Shown: positions 26,408-38,756, numbered from the stretch's first letter. The stretch is DNA of 64,000 bases from Chamaea fasciata (GCA_029207755.1 JARCOQ010000006.1:68608093-68672092), one strand, 5' to 3'. Notes: a model not told the origin generated them from the sequence alone. Numbers and translations: made by a program.

Positions 26408-26523
26408 GGTGCATTTGTGATTGAGTAAACTGAGTTTGTCCCCCGCTGTGTCTTTTGCGCTCTGAGATCCCTAAAACAAACCATCACGAACCCCGCTTGT
26501 GTGAGCGGATCGTGACAGAGTGA

Positions 26524-29500
26524 CACACGGCTAGTGTCAGGAAACAAGATCGCATCACAAGAGATAACTTGCAGGAAGGCTTTATCCTGCTTGCTGCCAA
26601 ATCCTGTCCTGCAGATCCCTAAGCCTGCTCAGGAGTGCAGGTGACAAGGCTGCACAAATCCCTGGGAGCATTTTAGGCACCACAGGAACTTCAAAGCTGG
26701 AGATGTGCTGTCACTTGCTCTGAAGTATGAGAAAGAGGAAATGAGACAACCAAAGGCGCATCTGGACGTGCCTTTCCAAAACCTTACCCTATACCAGAGC
26801 ATCAGACAAAGTTATTTTCACTCCTTTGCTAAGAGCACCATGAGACCACCAGGTGAACCCAACAGTCTCCTGAATGGGGACGTGGTTCAATGACTTTTTC
26901 TGAGGTATTTTAATTCCCTTGTGATGGATCTTCTGGACCAAAAAGCCCAATGGGACAGAGCCTGCTTAGTGACATTTACCCTTACAGCAGCTAGCACCCA
27001 GGACCTCTGGGTTCTCTTCTCCCTGGCCCAGCAATAGATAATGCCAAAACTGTGGAGTAACAGTTCCTCTGTTCCTTCATTCCTCTGTTGAAAGAAGGCC
27101 ACCATCTAGCTAAATGCAAAAGAGATGTGAAACTGCCCAAGCAATTTTTTAACTTCTCTTCAAGGGTCTTCTGGTTCAGCCACCAAAACCAGAGACATAC
27201 CAAATCTGAAAAGTCTAATGTTATGCAATCCCTATTTGCTGATAAAACAAACTACCACATGAGCAGCAATGAAAAGTTCCTTCCTACATTGCTAGAAATG
27301 TGAGTATCTTTTAGTGACACCAGAAGAAAAAAACCTGACAGGACACAGCTGAGCCACTGGACTGTTGACTACAGCTCTATCAGCTCACCAGAGAGCTGGC
27401 AGCAGCAGTGCTGGATGGAACTGTGCAGGCTGCAAAGGATTAACACCACCCTGGTATCAGCTCTCATCAGATTTTTCAAGCCATGTTTGTGCTTCTATTT
27501 CTGTCCTACAGGAATAAGACAGAAAGCCTGCTGTCACCTTCTACAGCTTGAAACTAATTGTAAACTATTAAAAGAATGACTTTGTGCAGAATTTCTGAAT
27601 GACTACTGGAATTTTAACCGTAAATCTTTGGTTTGAAAAAAAGGGATTTTCTGTAAAGTAAATACATGCCCCAGTGCCAAACTTAAATTAATCACAAAAA
27701 TCACATCTGCTTTATCCCACCCCAGACAGCAAAGAGCCCATAAATGACAACGCTTGTTTTCAACTTTCTAAACTCCCTTATCCCATGTGTAAGCAAAGGA
27801 TCACTACAGCTCAAAGAGGAGGGAAGAAAGAACAACAAAGATCAGAAGCTCATGACTATCAGCTCTCTCAGACACACACAAACAGATTTCACTCTCTGTG
27901 GTGGACAAGAGGTGAGACATTTTCAAGAGGGATGGTGTTTTACTTGCTAGTAGGTTTAGGCTGAGGAAAACAGATCTTCAACAGACTACATGATTTAATG
28001 ATCACTGCACAAAAGTCACTGTACAGGAGGGACTTGGGTTACCCAAAGAGGGATCACTGGATCACCTTTCAACTTGAGACTAGGTCCCAAACACTTCTAA
28101 ACAAAAGAAGATAACTGCTCCAACCCAGAAGAAAACCCAAACCCAAACAGGATGTCCTACGAACCAAGACAACTGTGGTAGATCACATTTGGGGTCTCAT
28201 CTGCCCCATCATGCAAACCTTTCAGCTGAATTTTGAGTAGCTAAGGATGTAGAAATCACAGGAAAAGAAAAATAATGTTGATGTTCAAAAGCGTCAGGCA
28301 ATGTGATTAAAGCTGTCAGGTGCAGCAATCAGCATGGCTTCAATACACCCAACTTGCAGCTCACTAGAAGACAGTACATGGCTGACTTCATAATTTTATT
28401 AAATTGCTTTAATCTTGAGCTGAGAAAATCTTCCAAGTAGAGCCATACTTCTTTTAACTGCTACTGGAAACTTTTTAATGTGTGGAAATACTTGCTACTG
28501 CCATCACTGGCATATCAGTCATAACATCTAATGGTGTGGAGATTGTTGCCTTATAAAATTCACAGCTGGGTAGCTACATGGCTCAAGGCTAAAACCTATT
28601 CAAAAATCCAGTATTTTAGGAGACAGAGTGTTTATTAAAACATTTTGCCCATTAAAAATATATGACATATCATCGGTCATTCCATGTGATGCAGTGCCAG
28701 CCCTTTTTTAGGCAGTCCACTTGGGATGACTGCTGAAAACCTGGCAAGCCTGTTTGACAAGTCCACATCCTAATAACGTACCAGTCCATCAAAAAATCCC
28801 AAAATAAATGAGCGAAAAAACCCCGCAAACAAAACCCCCAGAAAAAGCATTCCAGCAGCCTGAAAGAAACTCACCAGTGCCCCAACGTAGCTTGCCCAGA
28901 ACTTGCTCACACACAGAGCCACAGTTGGTCTCTTCACGCTGACAGTCACAAACTGACATGCTTGCTTGATCTCCTCATGGCACAACTTACACTGAAATAA
29001 TAATGAGGCTGCAGGTTTTAGTTGGGTTTTTTATAGTTTTTTGGTGGGGTTTTTTTGTTGTTGTTTTTTGGGTTTTTTAAATGAAATGTGGTGAAGAGAG
29101 AAATGTTGATAAATATTCTTTCAGCAACTCCAGGGGCATTTGGCATCCACTTCCATGAGCTGATGCATGTCTTAACCTGGAGAACCCAAGGATGAATACT
29201 TTGAGGCTAAACAAAAAAACCAAGATTGCTGTCTTCGACCATTCCCCTACCTGTACTCTGTAAGGAGAGCTGCTGGCACTGTACAGGAAGGATCCCCCTT
29301 GTCCTGGGTGAATCTCCCTCCCCAGTGAGTATTCCCATTGAAGTCAGCGAGATCACCCACGGAGGGGCTGATCACCAACATCAGTGACTGAGTTCCCCAT
29401 CCGATCCCACCTTTGAAATAGCTGGCACATCAATTGTTAATTGAGAAAATTATCTGAAAAGCTCTGACAAAGTTTAAAGGACTCGGATATGGAGAGACGG

Positions 29501-32500
29501 ATGTGCAGTCAAGGTCATCTGTTCTGCCATGTTGTCGCTGCCCATCCTGCAGCTCTCTCTCACTCCGGCTGGAAGCAGCAGGTCTCACTGTGACCTGAGG
29601 AACCACAGCCCTTCCCAGCTCCCTTGCAAGACATGCTTCCATTGGGATTTTGCTTCCTGCAGCAGCAGGTCCAACAAAGCCAGGCAGCAACTAAGAGGTC
29701 TCTCTTCCTGAACCACTTCCAGAGACACAGCTTCTGGATAGCCAAGGAGGTAAGGATGAGGGCAGACCTGCCTGAACACAAGCAGGACGACACCTTGGAT
29801 GTGAGGTGTCAGTAGTGTTCAGTGTGGTCTTTTTCCCGTCAGGGCCAGCCAGACTCCTCACAGGTGGCAGAGTTACCTGCTCTTCCTACTCGATGTGCAG
29901 GAGAGAGGGCCAAGCTGTTAAAGTTACTTTCCTACTGCAGAAGAAGTTCTTCTGGTAAGTTAACCCTGTGGTCCTGTGTCCTGTGGTCCCAAGAAAGCAC
30001 AGCCTGTCCAGTATGTCCTGGTTCTAGTCTCAGATGAGTCTTTGCTTTGGACTAACTCTCCAGCAAAAAGAACACCATGTTTTATACTTGCAACAAAAAT
30101 GTCATCACTGCTAACATCCTGGAAAATAACCCTGACCACACTACACACCCCCTTGCAGGAAAAAGCATAGATACTGTTATTCATATGTGTACTACACAAA
30201 TGTTCCCAAAATGTCAGCCTTCTCTAATGATCCTAAAGAGACTGAAAATTAAAGTGCAGTTCTGGGCAGGGAAGCAGCTCTACTAAAAAGAGACAGACAG
30301 AGCGAGTCTGTAGCTGTTCTGAGCAGCCTTCCAATTTCTATATATTAACTAAGCCTATGCACCAAAGCCATGTTTTTAACTACTGTCAGCACTGCGGAGT
30401 CACTCCAGCAGCAATCGAGCAAGCTGTTCTGCCTCATGCTTCATCACAATTTCTCACACTCCGCATCAAAGCACCAACATTAGCAAATTCAGCTGCCCTT
30501 CAAACTCCCAGCTCCAGTCAGGAGGAAGCATCTGCAGCCATTCAACTCCTTGCGAGCCTGCTGAAAAAAGTCCCAGCTTGCCAGGAATACCCAGAGTAGC
30601 CAAGCCTGATGGCTCTCCATGGCACATGGCCCTAGGACAGGCAAGGGAGCTGCAAACAGCTCCACATCCCCACGCTGCTCGGCAGCATGGATCATCTGCA
30701 GGCTTTCAGGAGTCACTCCTGCCATTCAGCACGTCGGCGGGAATCAGATCTCAGCAGGGCAAGAGCACACTTCACATGTTGGTAAGATCACTTCCCACTG
30801 ACACAGCACAGGCTGACACAACAGTGGCACCAGCACTGCATCTTCTGCGCAGCACAGAGCTTTCATTCCAGCAGTCACTCCAACGGCAGAACACCGTCAG
30901 AAGGCATCCATCAGCATAGCAGACTGTAGGAAAACAGGAAACAGAATCAAGATGGGCTTTGGGCAAGAGTAGCAGAATTCTAACTCTTCACGGCTCAAAT
31001 GTGCACAGCACAGACAGGGAGTTCAATCACTGCCTCGTTTTTCCCAGAACACTGGGTTACTGTCATTCCGAGAGAAAGGAGGAGCAGAGGCAGAACAGAA
31101 TTCTCGAAACTGGTCAAATCCAAGTGCTCTGCAGCCACTTGTAGGACATGCTGGTGAGTTTTGTATGACTGATGAGATACAGTACACAGCATGACTTGTG
31201 AAAGGAAATGGCAAGGAAGGTAGCAACTGAAGAACAGAGGAAAATTCCAACAGATGCTTCTAAGACTGGGAAACAATCTTCTGTGGACCTTGCTTAATGT
31301 ATAATGACTTAAAAAAATCAACACATTAGCTTAAATATGTGGAAGTAATAGATGACATGGTCAAATAATTTGATGAAAAAAGGGAAAAATAGGTAGGAAA
31401 GCGAGTTATTGATTCCCTTCCCTCTCTTCTCTGCAGAGAATTTTTAGTCCAAGTAATAGCTGAAAAGGAGCATTCCAGGTTTCCCAGGCCCACATGGAGA
31501 TGGGACTGGGACATCTACTAGCATGAAAAGTGGACAAACACAACACATTACAAAATAAGGGATTAAAAGCAATTGCAGGACTTGTTATACTGTCCTTGGC
31601 TCTTCACCGACTTCCCAGCGCTTCTAATACACGGCCTACTCCACGGCACATAAAAGTCTCCATGATTTAAGGAAGATAGACAGAGAATGAGGATAAGAGA
31701 GGCAAAATGACCTGTGTATCTTCAGAAGAACATGGAATCCAATTTTAGTAATCAAAACAACTGAAGAAAACCTATCCAAAGACAAACTAAGTAGCAAGGG
31801 GGAAACCCCAATCTGGCAGGCAGGTGACAATATCCACGGTGCAGTGAGTCAAACAAAACAATAATTTACTCCCCATTTCTTGGATCTTTCTGGAGCATTT
31901 TTGGAGGCAAGGCAAACCTTCATTTTGATATCACCAGTTCTCAAAGTACACCACTGCTACTTAGCAGAAATTGTGGCATTTATCAACACAGACAGGAAAA
32001 AAACATGATTTGCATGTGTTCATCTTGGCAGATGATGAAAAAACAAGCCAAAAGGAAGTGCAGTGAGATCATCCCCAAATGCCAATACCCAGACCTTGTT
32101 TGGGATTAAAGCAGTGCTTCATAGATCAGATTTAAAAGCACACTAAAAGTTTGGAAGGAGTTTTGGAAAAGGCCCAATTGATTTCAGCATAGAAATCCTC
32201 ATCAGAGCCAAATGAGAATGTGTGTCTATGGTCCTACTTAGAACAAAATTCAAATACCTGGAGATATCCATCAGTACCAGTGAGGCTTTACAGCAAAACC
32301 CACAGGATGGCTTTACAGAAAGGCTGGTTTGACTTTTAAATGCCTCAGAAACACAATTCCCTTTGGTAAATTTGCTGTCAAACTCCAACCAGGTGAGAGG
32401 AGCCTCTGACTTCCACAGGAACGGTCTGGTTCTTTCTTTAGCAAAGTCCCAAATGCATGTACTTCTCCAAAATTAAATAATGGACCAAAGTTGTCCATAA

Positions 32501-34379
32501 TTCCTGGAGTTTCACCTTCATTATAAATACATCAACTAAACTTACTCCAACTAGAGGAACAAAACATCTCTAGTCAAAATAATTGGTCTCAAAATGCCTT
32601 CTCTTATGGCATGAATTCCAGCTGTGATGAAATTTCATAGGCAGACTGGAGTTAAAGAGACCTTTAAATACGAAAAACAAAAAACCCAAATCTGATGCAC
32701 TTAAAATTCAGGACTCCACAGAAAGGACTTTTTTTCCTCTACCAATATTTTTTCCCCTCTACCAATTTCACTGGAAGAGACTGTTGTCATAGGAAACACC
32801 ACCCACATGATTAAGAATCTTTCCAAAGCAGCTTCTCTCTCTCCCTGAAAATCCCTTAAGTTCTCCAAAAAAATTCCTTTATTGTCCCCACGCCACTTGC
32901 ACCTTCAGAACAGATCCAGAAAAAAAGTTGTTTGTCAATGACATCCAGATCTTTCAGTTCAAGACTCTATTATGTTGCACAATTGTTCGTGTGCATCTGC
33001 TTACCGTGGAGGGATAACACGTTGCTAAATTGCCAGCAGAACAGTGGGCTGGGCAGGAGAGGTGCCTTCTCCACTGTGTGCACAGGGCAGTTCTCTGACC
33101 GCAAGGCCTCACACAGCAGGTAAAAACCCAAATACCATCCCTGCTCTTGCTATTGGCAGCTGTTCTGTTATCACCAAAGAGAATTTATCACACCACTGAC
33201 AGATGCTAAGATTCAGAAGCTGGAGCTGAAAGCCAAAGGGATTGATTCAAAAAACAAAAACACGCCCTGAAAAAAAAAAAAACCTAAAAAAAAAAAGAAA
33301 AAAAAAAAAAGATAGGAAGAACCCTACCAAACCAAGTCAATTCAGTGACGTCACACAGCATCTCTCCACAGGGAGAGGAAAGAGAGCCAAGCCCCCACAC
33401 AGATGTCAGCCGGTCTGTCTGTGGCACTCCTGGAAGCTGCTCAGTGCTAAACTGAGGAGTTGCAGGAAACCACAGAGAACTTGGCCACAAAATTCCTAGT
33501 GGGAACAGTGGGAGGAGACAAACCCTTCAGGGAAGATGACCTTGAAATCAAGTTTTCTTGGTATTAAAGTCATTATCAAACACAAGATACTTGCATTCCG
33601 AGTGTTCTCTCATGAAGGGAAGTGGTGGATCAGAGCTGTCCTGGGACTTCTATTCTTGCACGTGTGCACACACTTTCTCTGTCAAAGCCTCTTTGACTCC
33701 TACAAGACTACAAGTCTTAGTTTTTCGTATGTGACTCCACCGCATACCAATATCCAGGAATCAATCCATTGCACACCTGCTGTGGCTACTTCCAAGAACT
33801 GGAGACAGGATTCCTGCATTGTACATGACAAGGGGCTTTAATATCTCCCCTCCCGATGTCATGCATGGCCCAGTGCACACAGACGCTCCATGCACATGAA
33901 CAGCTACATGGTCTCTGTGGCCATAAAACAGTGCCTATACTTCAACCACAAGTTTTGCCAAATTGCTGCACACAGCATTGCAATATATCCCTCCTGCTTC
34001 CTGTCCCCAGGGAAAAGACAATTGTTTATCACAGGCAAAGAAGCTTTGAGCTATCCACCAACACTGCTGTAGGCACAACGCCATGGAAGACATGCAGTGC
34101 CTTCCACCAACACTCCAAGGTGCATTCTCCTAAGGCAGCTTGATAAATGGTTTAATTCCTGAGCACTAATCTGACTTTTCTGGAAAACTCAGAGCAACCT
34201 GAATTCTCCCACAGCAGTGGATTCCAACAGTGGGGAAAGGAGCCCCAAAAGCACCTCCCATTTCCTTACACATAACGTGGAAAGCCCACCAAACAAAACT
34301 CGGGAGGAGGCTCTTCAGAAGAGGACTAAACTGGGAGCCACCCCGATACGTACTGCTGGGGGTCTGCAAGGTGCAGCCC
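26524..34379. other. intergenic, no gene seen
   Basis: No supported gene. There are low-complexity T/G-rich runs at 29023-29080 and an A-rich run at 33272-33311. Positions 29330-29470 hold a few enhancer-like words (atcaattgttaattgag near 29430, acaaagtttaaagg near 29467), but I do not list them as a separate element. Open frames are short and without domains. Confidence 0.55.
33272..33311. repeat. A-rich simple repeat
   Basis: About 40 bases consisting almost only of A with scattered g, c and t. Low-complexity sequence. Confidence 0.8.
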
Positions 34380-34610
34380 CGTCAGCATGAGCCGAACTGT
34401 AGGGAATGAAGATGAGGATGACGAGGCAGCCGGCGGGAGGCAGGCCCAGGTGCGGCGGCAGGACGGGCCGTAGCGTGGAGCAAGGCTGACACCCGCAGGG
34501 AGAGCTGGGCATGAGCGGGGAGGATGCCCCGACCACCACGTGCCTCGGGTCCTCCGGTCAGCCACAGCACGGCCGGGACCGACTGGCTACAGATAGGGAA
34601 AGTAGGGCCG
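34380..34610. promoter_or_regulatory. CpG-rich island-like patch
   Basis: Roughly 18 CpGs by eye in about 210 bp with high GC, in otherwise CpG-poor DNA, plus a CACGTG E-box near 34539. This is what a small unmethylated island or a distal promoter looks like. On the - strand three overlapping open frames cross it, one with a hydrophobic stretch (34315-34539). A possible donor GTACGT lies at 34347-34352 on the - strand. I cannot assign a transcript. It may be a noncoding-RNA promoter or an alternative upstream promoter. Confidence 0.4.
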
Positions 34611-35459
34611 GAAAAAACAGTTTCAATGCCTCAAAACTCAGCACCGAGAATATTTCCACCCTTTCAGTTTTAAAACTGAACCACTTTGGGGTTTGCTCAC
34701 ATTCTGCCATCAACATTTGAGATACCTGTCTGGGATCATTGTTCTTCACCCAGATGCTCCTGGGAAAACCAGAGTATAAATGGAGCAGGGCAAAAACAGA
34801 TCCTGGGATCCCACACAGTCCGACCAGGTTTCATTATCAGCTCGGCTCTAGGTTTTTAGTGGCAGAGCCCCACACCTCTTGTTCCCTAAATAATTTTAAT
34901 ATGAGGCAGACGCACAGTAGCAGCTTGAGCTGGTGCCTTGGGAAGGTCCTGGGTCAAAGGATTCACTGGGCGTTTGTCACCTCCCGGGCTGAGACCCCAG
35001 AGCCTGGGAGCTTCCTTCTGAGCCATTGGCCCTGGCTGTCTCGCAGTGCCTGGGCACCCGTCCGGAGCCGCAGAGCCCCGAGCTCTTGGCCCGGCTCAGG
35101 CTCAGGTGACAGCTCCTTGCCGAGGGCGTCAGCCATTCCTCCGCCCTGGGCACAACCTGCAGCTGCTCCATGAGCTATCTGCTCTCAGTGCGCTCCTCAA
35201 CAGGCAGGGAGGGCCAACACAGACAGTTCGGCTCCTGGGGGACCTCGTCAGCCACCTCTCTGGAAGCCTTCCCTACCTCTGTCTGGACAGCTGACTCCAG
35301 TCCTAACAGAAAAGTATGGAACCTCTCAAGCACACTCATCTTTCATCCCAATTTACCTTATCTGCCAATAAAATTCGAGATCCGGTGTAGGAATTAGGGC
35401 AAGCTACTTACTTACCCAGGAAGGTCCATTTAGGTCAAAGTCACCTCCCAGAAATGGCT
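34611..35459. other. intergenic, no gene seen
   Basis: Positions 35000-35130 are moderately GC- and CpG-rich. Otherwise I see no gene or repeat. Confidence 0.5.
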
Positions 35460-35870
35460 GATTTCAATCCCTTACACATACAACACAATTGTTCAATAAA
35501 CCCAAAATAAACAGTATAAGTAATTAATTGAAATCTGCCCTAATTGGTTCTCAATTTTCCCTATTAATTTAACCTATAACACTCCACCTATTGAAGCTTC
35601 AAAGCTCTAACTTAACAGCCAATTAAGCTTCTTTAGGGAAAAAAAAAGTGCTGTCAGCGCTGATTTCTTCTGACTGAACCCCTTGAAGCACTTGGGAGTT
35701 AATTTAACTTGCACCAGGCATAGAACCAAAGTGCTTTTTGCAGGTATAATGTTCTCAGCAAGCTAATGAGACAGTGGACAATTAAGATTAATTAAGGTTT
35801 TTAACTTAGTATCAACTTTCTGATCACCCTTTGGCTTGACACAAGTGGTTTAATGCTGGAGCAAACAAGG
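35460..35870. promoter_or_regulatory. candidate conserved noncoding element upstream of PAQR3
   Basis: AT-rich block about 3 kb upstream of PAQR3 with an exceptional density of homeobox-type cores: taattaattg (35521), taattgg (near 35540), attaatttaa (near 35564), caattaag (near 35622) and attaagattaattaagg (near 35780). It has no open frame. Regulatory function is inferred from motif density only. Confidence 0.35.
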
Positions 35871-36430
35871 AATCCCCGGGTCTGTCAGCAGGAGCTGGCA
35901 AGAGTGCACACAGTTTTCCCCCAGCTCACCGAGATTCGGGGCTCTCTCCTCCGGCCATAACGGCTACAGCCGAGGATCTCCCTGCAGAATGCATTTCCTC
36001 TGTGCTTCTTTCCTAAATTAGTCTTACTGACTTCATTAGTTGCAAGCCTGGGTGAATGGGAAATCCTGAACCAGAGAAGCAGTGTGGAACAGAAAAGAGA
36101 AACTAAGTAAAACAGAAATGAACCATTCCGAGTCAGGCTCCAAATACATCCCAGGAAGTTGAAACACAAGCAAGTATCTTAAAGCTAAGCCTGCTCAATT
36201 ATTATTGTGAACAGAAGGATTCTTCTGGGAAACTCCAAGGTCCTGGGGTTACATGAGGGGAAAAGGTACCCAGCGCACAGAGCAGCTGAGCAGGAGAAGG
36301 AGCTACCAGCAGGTCTGCAGGGGCAGGAGCAACAGCACTCTAGGGACATTAACAGGAAGAAATCTCAATGAATGACTGATTGGTACAAATAATCAAGAGC
36401 TGCTGCTGACCTAATCCAACTTAATTTGGG
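35871..36430. other. intergenic, no gene seen
   Basis: No supported feature up to the target-site duplication of the LTR at 36431. Confidence 0.5.
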
Positions 36431-36435
36431 GAACC
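36431..36435. repeat. LTR target-site duplication, left copy
   Basis: gaacc, identical to 37246-37250. The pair delimits the solo LTR. Confidence 0.75.
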
Positions 36436-37245
36436 TGTCTTGGTTTGGGAAGACAGGTATTTGCTAGGTAATAAAAAAAAATCAACTGGAGTTTCTTTTG
36501 GAATAGAGAGTGTAAACTTCTCTACTCCTTTTTTTTTTTTTTTTTCAATTATAAATTTACAATCAGAGGCTCTTTGGCAAAGATTTGGGAAATAGGAATA
36601 GCAGTTCTTTATTAGTATGTATTACAAAGCAAACACACACACACAAAAAAACTTACCAAACAACTACAGCATTAATAACAAACGAAAACAGTACCAAGAA
36701 CTTTGAGGGTTTTGTTTCACAAAACCCAGGGCAGTTTGGTTTCGGTGTTTCTGCAGGATTTTTAGAGCGCTAAGGTGAAACAGTGGAAAAGTCCTGGGCT
36801 GGTAGCTGGGATGGCAGGGTGTCTCGGCAGGCAGGGGCAGGATGTTTTGGCAGCACAGGGGGTGCAGGGTCACACTGTAGCAAGAGGAGCAGCGCTGAAG
36901 AAGCCGAAGGCAAGGCAGGGCCTGGACCAGCTCCCCGCGGGTGGCCGGGAAAACTCCGGATTCAGGCCGAACTGGTGACAGTAGATTTCCCAGGACTGGA
37001 TCCCTTTGGCCACAGTGAAACTTTTCTAGCCGGCAACAGCTGTTTTCTTTCTTTTCGAATGCTGGAAAAAGAAGAGCCTGTAGCTGCTTCAAGCTCTGTC
37101 TTTTACTTGCATTATTTCCCCTTTTCAACTTTGTCCACCTTTTTGTTTTGGTTAAGTACTCTCAAGTATCTAACACTTGGTCTCTTTGGTAACTTATGGG
37201 GAAAAAATTTTTTAGAGAAAGAAGGAACAAACCTAATCTTCAACA
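36436..37245 (-). mobile_element. ERV solo LTR with 5-bp target-site duplication
   Basis: The element is bounded by TGTCTTGG at 36436 and ...CAACA at 37245 (a TG...CA pair), and is flanked by perfect 5-bp direct repeats gaacc at 36431-36435 and 37246-37250. The reverse poly(A) signal tttatt near 36609 places transcription on the - strand, so the LTR starts at 37245. The TGTCTTGGTTTGG end resembles an LTR family I recall as abundant in songbird genomes. The 5-bp duplication is typical of ERVL-class integration. No internal proviral genes are present, so it is a solo LTR of 810 bp. T-rich and CA-rich runs inside it are simple-sequence expansions. Confidence 0.82.
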
Positions 37246-37250
37246 GAACC
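37246..37250. repeat. LTR target-site duplication, right copy
   Basis: gaacc, identical to 36431-36435. Confidence 0.75.
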
Positions 37251-37929
37251 AAATGGCGTAACACATATCCCGGGGTCAGACAGCACAGCTGGTCCTGTTG
37301 AACACCTGGCCTTGACTGTCAGTGTGGATTTTAAACTCCCATCATCCCCATTTTTTACTTCACATTACACATCTCTGCCACGGGAAAACCCCACACACTC
37401 CTCATACTGTTTGGTTTAATGAGACCAAACACCTTTGCAGGGGCCTTCCCAGCACAGGACTGGCTGGGAGGAGGACCAAGTGAACCAGGATTACCCTGTG
37501 GCACACTTGTCTGCAACTTTGAAACCAAAAATCTTATTATATCTCGGGAATTACTGGTTTTCCCCCACCACTTCTTTTTTTTTAAGCAAAAAACACATTA
37601 AAAGCAGCTGGTACACTACATACAACTTTTCTTACTGAGGCAATGCAAAAGTTTGGAAGAGTCTTCCTCACTAGTAAGACTTTTTGGTACTTCATAGAGT
37701 ATCCAGGGAAACCCCCAAAATGCTAGTAATCATGATCTCAATTAACCAGAGATTGCTCTTGCACAGTTTAATTGCAGTTTCCACAGGGAATGACAGCCCT
37801 CAGTGTTGTTAGACCTGACAGGTGTGTTCCTGGCCTCTCTCACTGAGGTTTGCAGACTCAGGCCTACCTAAGAGGAATACCTGACTGGCTCAAAAGCATG
37901 TCTCTGTTGTTTCAGAGGGCTGAAGGGTA
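37251..37929. other. intergenic, no gene seen
   Basis: Unique-looking DNA between the LTR and the minisatellite. I see no feature. Confidence 0.5.
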
Positions 37930-38700
37930 GAGAGGGGCCCACGGGGTCCCCATGGGTTCAGAGGTTCTGAGGAGCCCTGGAGGGTCCTAGAAGGTCTGAG
38001 GCACCCCAGGGCTCTGAGGTATCCAAGGTACCTCAGAGGATCCTGGAAGTCTGAGAGGTCCAGGAGGGACTGACGCACCCCAGTGTGTCTCAGAGGGTTG
38101 TGAGGGTCTGAGAGCTCTGAGGGGCCCTGAGAGTCTGAGATGCCCTGGGGAGGTCTGCCAGGTCTGAAGGCTCTGAGGGGTTCTGGCAGGTCTGAGGGGC
38201 CTGAGGCACCTCAGGGGTCTGAGGAGTCCAAGGCACCTCAGGGGGGCCCAGAGATCTGAGGGCTCTGAGGGGGTTCCAAAGGTCTGAGGGACTCGAGGAA
38301 TCCAGGAGGTCTAAGGAATCTGAGGCACCTCAGGGGGTCTCAGCGGGTCTGAGGGCTCTAAGGGGCCCTGAAGAGTTTCGGCAGGTATGAAGGGTCCCGG
38401 AGGTCTGAGGCGCCCCGGGCGACCCCAGAGGTCTGAGGGCTTTAAGGGTTTCCTGGGAGTCTGAGGCACCTCGGGGGGTCCCGGAGGTCTGAGGGCTCTG
38501 AGGGGGTCTCGGGGGCTTGAGGGATTCCGGCGGGTCTGAGAGCTCTGAGGGATCCCGGGAGGCTGACGGCTCTTGAGGGGTCCCGGACGGTCCGAGGGCT
38601 CTGAAGGGTCCCGAAGGTCTGAGGCACCCCGGGGGGTCCCGGAGGTCTGAGGCTCCCCGGCGCGTTCCGGCGGGTCTGAGGTGTCCCGAAGATCGGAGGA
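37930..38700. repeat. degenerate minisatellite, unit about 27 bp
   Basis: Some 25-30 imperfect units built around ggtctgagg, usually followed by gctctgagg or caccyc and a GGGGTCCCGG-type spacer, run from about 37930 to 38700. Unit length varies roughly from 20 to 36 bp. Copies nearest the promoter (38400-38700) keep CpG in cccgga or ccccgg, while distal copies have TpG or CpA forms such as ccctgga. The array explains the long Pro/Ser/Leu/Arg-rich - strand open frames (38311-38958 and 38330-38812), which I treat as artefacts of the repeat. Confidence 0.85.
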
Positions 38701-38756
38701 CTCCACGGTGCCCTGCGGGCTCCGGGAACTCTGAGAGGACCCGGCGCCTCTCGGGC

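Larger units (their letters stand above)
25855..26517 (+). mobile_element. ERV solo LTR
   Basis: A + strand LTR structure: start near 25856 (TGTGTAAG), promoter TATAAA at 26215-26220, a pyrimidine-rich stretch, poly(A) signal AATAAA at 26402-26407 followed by a GT-rich element, and end ...GTGACA at 26517. The hexamer gagtga occurs at 25849-25854 and 26518-26523 as a probable target-site duplication, although it leaves one unassigned g before the TG start. No primer-binding site, gag or pol follows, so this looks like a solo LTR of about 660 bp. The exact left edge is uncertain. Confidence 0.75.

Noticed and set aside
36783..37301. 172-codon + strand frame and 154-codon - strand frame (36664-37128)
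   Set aside because: Both lie mostly inside the solo LTR and show no gag, pol, env or host similarity.
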